Shown here: positions 58,578-64,000 of the stretch, piece by piece
How the letters are laid out: every line of letters starts with the position of its first letter
Position numbering within the stretch: the first letter of the stretch is position 1
Origin: Heliocidaris erythrogramma
Lineage: Eukaryota > Echinodermata > Echinoidea > Camarodonta > Echinometridae
Assembly: GCA_025617745.1 (NCBI GenBank)
Contig: CM046855.1
Span: 19,830,682 to 19,894,681, forward strand
Direction of reading: 5' to 3'
Length of the DNA stretch: 64,000 nucleotides
Notes under the pieces: generated by a model
The model's input: the letters and a program-made list of their open reading frames with translations, nothing else
Database searches by the model: none
What the model was told of the DNA's origin: nothing
Translations under genes and position numbers: made by a program

Positions 58578-58892
58578 GGTGATTAATACCCCCGCCCCAA
58601 TGTGTGTGCCAAATAAATTGAGCATTGCTCCAAAAATAAGGAAGTGGTTTGATCTGCAATATTTTCCCGTTTTCTTGCCATATGTCGTTACCATTCCAAA
58701 AATATGTCTTGCACATCTTCATCCCAAGGCAAATGTGTGTGCCAATTTCATGAGCATTGCTCGAATAATTAGGAAGTAGTACGATCCACAAGATTTCCTA
58801 CTGATTTACTGCCATAATATGCCGTTGCCATGCCGTTACCATGGTTGATTCCTATATACCCCCTTCAAACTTCATTTGGAGGGGGTATAAAT
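58578..58892. mobile_element. second copy of the ATACCCCC TIR element, inverted
   Basis: Same ends as the element at 534-1175 in opposite orientation: attaatacccccgcccc at the left, then cttcatttggagggggtata at the right. It contains diverged versions of the 161-bp unit (atgtgtgtgccaa..., cgttgccatgccgttacc). Fewer units than the first copy. Confidence 0.7.
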
Positions 58893-59125
58893 ATCTGAAT
58901 CTGACACCTTACAGAAATCATGTTAACTCATAGGTCTAACAATGAAAATATTTAACAGATATATTTTACCAAATTCATGACTTTTGCACTTAAAAGATAC
59001 CAAAAGTTGATATTTTTTTCAAATAACATTGCACAAAAATATGAATGAATCATTACCTTTAATATACAGCATTATAACCATCAGCTAGGTATTTATATTT
59101 TTAAGACAGACTTGAAATGTGGGCA

Positions 59126-59273
59126 TTCTCGTGAAATAAGCCACCCCGCATTCACTTTGTACAATATGCAGCTTATTGTGTGTAATGCCTATGAGGGTTC
59201 ACATCCTCCATTGACTTTACACGGCAGTGTGTGTATGTACACACTCGATGACCCGTGGCTTATTTCACGAGAA
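59126..59273. mobile_element. 148-bp element with 19-bp perfect inverted ends
   Basis: ttctcgtgaaataagccac at 59126-59144 and gtggcttatttcacgagaa at 59255-59273. The interior is not palindromic. Confidence 0.55.
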
Positions 59274-60699
59274 GGCCGCAATGTGCTTGTCTTATCAAAT
59301 TCAATATGATTTTTTATCTTTTTCAAAATTTATTCAAACACTTGATTCTTCACAGAACATTATTGTTTGCATGATTATTTCTTCAGATAGTTAAATTTCT
59401 AATCAATTTATGACAAATTAAGAAGTTGGGTCCATAATGAGAATTTAAGACAATTATATCACATGCTAAGCTTCTGCACTGACTATAGTTAAATTAACAA
59501 TGGCCTTCAGTCATTTTTAGGACAAAATGGAATAAATTGAGATTTATTCAAAAAAGGAAAGAAATGTGATATCTTGTAAATGCATGAAGATTTTTCCTCA
59601 CATAGTCCACTTCCAAATGTATTTCTAAGCAACCATGATATTATAACACTATACACTTCATGAACACTGGAACTTGTCTAACTGAGCAACACTGTTTTTT
59701 AGTAAGAGTCTCTAAATTTGGCAAACCTCAACCATATATTGTCAGGCCTGAAAATATGTGAATTTGGAAAAAATGTTGAATCATAATTTGAAAAGATCCC
59801 ATACCAAAATATATCCAGTAGTTGGTTAATTAAAAGAATTATCTAGTACTGCAGATTCATATCAACCTTGAAGACTAATTGTTGAAATGATATTCAAGTA
59901 CAGCGAGTGCGAAAGCTTCCAATTCTGCATAGAATGACATTATTTTGTCATTGAAGCCTTCTTAATAATTATTTCAATTGGTTGCATGATTACATGGGTC
60001 GATGAGTCTGTTTAACCCCTTCCATGCCACCAGATTTTTGAGCAATTTGTCAAAAATGAACTTTCAAGAGTTAAATATTGACTTTCAATTAGTGTTTGCT
60101 GGAGCAAACTGGGCAAAGGTATATTGCATAGGAATAAACATTATATTGAATGCACAGGTTTCTGTATGAGTAAGACTTTTCAAGCCATTCTGAGCCTTAA
60201 TGAAATGTCAAACACTCCATTTTTTTTTTTGCCTCCCACGGCATGGTAGGGGTTAATGTTACTTCATATCCTCAGCTGCTCTAGATTTAAAATGTTAAAC
60301 AACCGATTGAAAAGCTCAGAACATGCACTGGTTACCAACACGCTTAGCAAGCTGCCCTTGGCCTCTCTTCTCATGCATATACTGGACCTTGCTTCTGAAG
60401 TCATCGATGTTTACATAACATCCCTGGAAAGATCAAAGCAAATAAACAAGGGCTGATTAGAACCAAGCAAATTCTTTCTAACAAAATCAATAAAACATAC
60501 ATCCCTTATGAATTGAATACATATCTCCAATGTATCAGAAGCTATTCCCCCAAAAAACAAGGCATTAGCGATAATGTGTCTCGCCCACATGCGATAACTA
60601 GAAATATCGTGATCTCTGTTGCCATGCAACAGGTCCCCCAAGTGCATAAATCTGCATAAGTTATGCTTGCATATATCTACATTACTGTTTGGAAAGTGA
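59274..60699. other. no gene seen
   Basis: AT-rich sequence; a decayed relative of the DR1 repeat may start near 60630 (caggtcccccaagtgcata). Confidence 0.5.
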
Positions 60700-61150
60700 C
60701 GTTTACAAAGTTATGTCATAAGACAGTCTTGCGGGTAAACTATAATGTTTGACCTGAAATGACCTTTGACCTTATCATGTGACCTCCAACGGCACCATAA
60801 CATGCAAGTCCCCTCAGTGCATCTACAACCCAAGTTTGGTTGAAAAGTGAGTGACGGTTGCAAAGTTATCTGTCATAAGAGAGTCTTGCAGGTAAACTTG
60901 ACCTTTGACCTTATCATGTGACCTCCAACGGCACCATAACATGCAGGTCCCCTCAGTGCATCTACAACCCAAGTTTGGTTGAAAAGTGACGGTTGCAAAG
61001 TTATCTGTCATAAGAGAGTCTTGCAGGTAAACTTTAATGTTTGACCTGAAATGACCTTTGACCTTATCATGTGACCTCCAACGGCACCATAACATGCAGG
61101 TCCCCTCAGTGCATCTACAACCCAAGTTTGGTTGAAAAGTGAGTGACAGT
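60700..61150 (+). repeat. tandem repeat (134-158 bp) with DR1 motifs
   Basis: Three units containing gtgacctccaacggcacc, cccctcagtgcatctacaac and ccaagtttggttgaaaag. Unit 2 is about 20 bp shorter (missing taatgtttgacctgaaa). Each has TGACCTTTGACCT, at 60760, 60899 and 61052. Lies immediately beyond the 3' end of the LINE at 61165. Confidence 0.8.
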
Positions 61151-61164
61151 TGCAAAGTTATCTG

Positions 61165-63431
61165 TCATAACGTTTGTGATGGACGGATGGATGAACATTT
61201 GGATCCCTTAGTCTCGCCTTCACCTCCGGTGAACAAGCTGGATTTCAATTTACATTTAAATGAGGTAAGGTTATTGCAAGATATGATACTGGTATTTAAA
61301 GAATTCCATACCCGAGGGTCCTGGTGTCGAATCAAGTTTAATGAGCGTTCATTTGGTACTTTAAAGAAATGCATTTTTGAACTCGACCGAGTGTTATGGG
61401 GATGTATATATCTATTAAATTGAAATAATGAAGAGATATTATGAGGTAATATTGCACTTTGATTTTTAAACATTAATATAGCAATTTGGTAGGTATGAAT
61501 ATCAAATATGTTTAAAGTTGTTAGCCTGAAGAATATTGGTTGAGAAGGAGCCAAAAAATGAGAAGATGTACATATTCTTAATGCCTTTTTTTGAAGTTTG
61601 AGTATGGGTTCCAATTTAGTTGATCCTGTACATGCCCAGGATAAATTGCAGTATTGTAGATAGGGAAGAATTAATGAATTATATAGCATAAATAACTGTT
61701 TTTCCGGAAGAATTGGTTTCATTTTAAGTAGAATTCCTATACTTTTTGATATCTTGTTACAAATATCTGATCTATGCTCATTGAAATTGAGTCGATCATC
61801 AAGGATAATACCAAGAAATTTTACATGTTTTGTTAAATTAAGTTGTACATTATTCATAGTTATACATATATCAGTTGGATCATATACATTATTAATTTTC
61901 CTAAAATACATAAAATTTGTTTTTCCATAGTTTACAATTAGTTTATTTGCTTTAAACCAGTCAGTAACTTTTTGCAGTTCACTATTAGTTGTTTTTATTA
62001 AGTCGTAAAGATTATAATGAGATGATATAATAGTTGTATCATCAGCAAACAGAATCATTTTAAAAAAAAATTGGATACCAAACATAAATCATTAACATAC
62101 AACAGAAAAATCAACGGGCCTAATATTGATCCTTGAGGAATACCTGATGTCATATTCGAAAAAGTAGAAGTATGATTATTATATGAGGTATACTGTAGTT
62201 GATTTGTAAGATAACTTCGAAACCACTGTAGCGGGATGCCTCGAATACCAAAATTGTTTAACTTATATAACAAAACTTTGTGATCAATTAAATCAAAAGC
62301 CTTAGTAAGGTCAAGAAAAATACCTAGAGTATGGAAGCTATTATTCATTTTTGTCATTAATCGATCCTGTAAATTGATAACTGCAAGGTCACATGAATAA
62401 TGGGGTCTGAAACCATACTGACAATCATTTAATAATGAATGCTTATTGAGGTGGTTAAGAATCCTAGTGTAAACAATTTTTTCTAATATTTTTGAAAAGC
62501 ATGGTAACAAAGATATAGGCCTATAGTTCGAAAATAGATGAGGATCCCCTTTCTTAAAAACTGGAATGACCTTACTTATTTTAAGATTATTTGGAACATT
62601 CCCAGTGCTAAGAGATAAACTAAAAATGTATGACAAAGGCATGGCAATATAATGAATGACTTTTTTGATAATCTTACAACTTATTTCGTCAATACCCACA
62701 CTTGTACTATTTTTTAGGCTTTTAACAATATTGATCAATTCATTTTCATTGGTTGGGTGAAAATAAATAGAGTGTATGCAACGTTCAGGTAAGTAAGAAG
62801 AGAAATGACTTGAGTTCAAATCAGATGTAATTTCTTTTTGAAGATTAATAGAGATATTAGCAAAATATGTATTGAATTCCTCAGAAATGAGTTGTAGGTT
62901 AGTTACTTTACTGCCATTACTGAGAAAATATAATGGAGATTTCTTTTTATATCGTTTCTTCAATAAGTCATTGATAATTTGCCATATCCTTATCATATTG
63001 TTCTTGTTTTTTTTAAATAAACCAATATAGTATTGCCTGCGGGCATTTCTTACAATTGTATTTAAACTGTTTCTGTATTTCTTATATCGATACTCAAAAC
63101 TAATGTTGGAAGGATTTTTACAGAAACATTTATATAAACGATCTTTTTTACATATACAATTTAATAATGATCTGGTTATCCATGGTTTTCGAGGAATATT
63201 TTTCTTCAATCTTTTTTTACACACAAGATGTTTATCATGCAATTGCTTAAACTTTAAACAAAATATATTATTTGCATTATCAGCATTTGATTTGGACAGT
63301 AATTCACTCCAGTCAATGACTGACAAATCATTACAAAAATTATTAATAGTATTATCACTGATTTTTCTGAAGTAATCATTATTCTTGCCATTTTGCCAAC
63401 TTTCATCCTCAATAACGTGTGCAGTATACAC
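61165..63431 (-). mobile_element. CR1/L2-like LINE, 5'-truncated, one frameshift in the reverse transcriptase
   Basis: Two overlapping minus-strand frames (458 codons ending at 62055 and 306 codons, 62085-61165) read as one polyprotein broken by a single frameshift at the nine-A run near 62060-62068 (minus-strand T run). Reverse transcriptase motifs in order: NYRPISLLPCFSKILEK, FLDLTKAFDLIDHK (catalytic Asp), SGIPQGSILGPLIFLLYVND, and after the shift FADDTT with the catalytic Asp pair. The C-terminal PRVWNSL region typical of jockey/CR1-group ORF2 is present. The apurinic endonuclease expected at the N-terminus is absent, so the copy is 5'-truncated near 63440. Only one disabling change suggests fairly recent insertion. 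Non-viral retrotransposon; not functional as it stands. Confidence 0.88.
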
Positions 63432-63439
63432 CCGGCCTT

Positions 63440-64000
63440 CTCAGCAGAAAATAGTTTATGCATGGTTCAGATTAACAGAAATATGGCTTTACTGAATACC
63501 ATAGGGTGGTCTGAGAGGACAAAAGCAATTTTGCAGGTTGAAAGTATGCACTAACAAATTTATTGGTCCATACTGAGTGAAATATGGCCATATAACATCT
63601 CAGGGAGGTGGTTGGGAGGACCAAAACAAGGTACGTTCACACGTAGAGCGATAGAATCGATGCTATCTAGGTTTCGAGACTATTTTGGTCATGACCAGAT
63701 AGATTTAAGACCAAACGCTGTCTGAACGCAGATAGTCACGAGATAGAAGCGAGTTGGAGCTAGGTTTTGAAACTATTCTGGCAGCGAGTTTGGCAGGAGT
63801 AAATCTCTGGATCCAGCGACAAAGCATCAATGCTTTGCAGTAGACCACCCACCACGTTTGTGACTATTTGTAATGTGAATGCAATCGCTGCTTCACTCGC
63901 TGCTATCTGCACTCGCAACTTCGCATGATATGACCCCTGCACAAACTTCAATACCAATTATACTCGGGTCACCGTGTGTGGCGCAGTAATTATTGTTCTG
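63440..64000. other. unidentified sequence at window end
   Basis: Less AT-rich, with several partly inverted words (gatgctatctaggtttcgag, tagatagtcacgagatag-like). Could be a DNA-transposon part; no family recognised. Confidence 0.3.

Noticed and set aside
60823-61155. 110-codon frame with internal peptide repeats
   Set aside because: Comes from the tandem DR1 repeat; no other coding sign.

Overview
This is a eukaryotic, almost certainly marine-invertebrate deuterostome window. The best guess is an echinoderm, probably a sea urchin. The reasons are two metazoan immune-signalling genes with conventional GT/AG introns, a very high density of short palindromic DNA transposons, tRNA-derived SINEs, CR1/L2-like LINE remnants and long microsatellites, and a recurrent ACATGTA word. 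Two inverted arrays of short degenerate repeats recall the foldback (TU-type) elements described from sea urchins. Species assignment is inference; no prokaryotic or viral gene set is present.

Two protein-coding genes are well supported, both on the minus strand. At 9644-11428 is an uninterrupted 594-codon reading frame for a SOCS4/SOCS5-type suppressor of cytokine signalling (long basic N-terminus, SH2 domain, SOCS box). From 44937 down to 27289 is a split gene for a TRAF3-type adaptor/ubiquitin ligase. Seven coding exons were placed by splice sites and reading phase: RING, zinc fingers, coiled coil in three exons, and the MATH/TRAF-C domain in two. The last zinc finger is cut by an exon end and not completed by any exon I could identify, so one or two small exons must still lie in the 12.7-kb intron 30960-43660. 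A minus-strand tRNA gene with anticodon TCT and a T-run terminator lies at 15912-15982.

The rest is intergenic or intronic and dominated by repeats. 1-9600: a TIR element with 161-bp internal repeats, hairpin elements, pogo-like MITEs, a 610-bp TTAA palindrome and a hammerhead-like motif. 12800-18600: homopolymer and TA tracts, a foldback-like array carrying a SINE, a 100-bp-arm palindrome and several MITEs. 19900-26700: MITEs, a short-motif array and a SINE. The TRAF3 introns contain two SINEs, an inverted pair of a 135-bp element, a large foldback-like element with a 73-nt G run, and MITEs. 45000-64000: a hAT-like MITE with perfect 8-bp target duplication, a 2.7-kb TIR-bounded segment, two LINE remnants (one nearly intact through its reverse transcriptase) and a tandem repeat carrying perfect DR1 nuclear-receptor motifs.

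The two genes fit one theme, cytokine and innate-immune signal control: TRAF3 relays receptor signals, and SOCS5-type proteins damp them. They are 16 kb apart with separate transcription units, and nothing in the sequence shows co-regulation.
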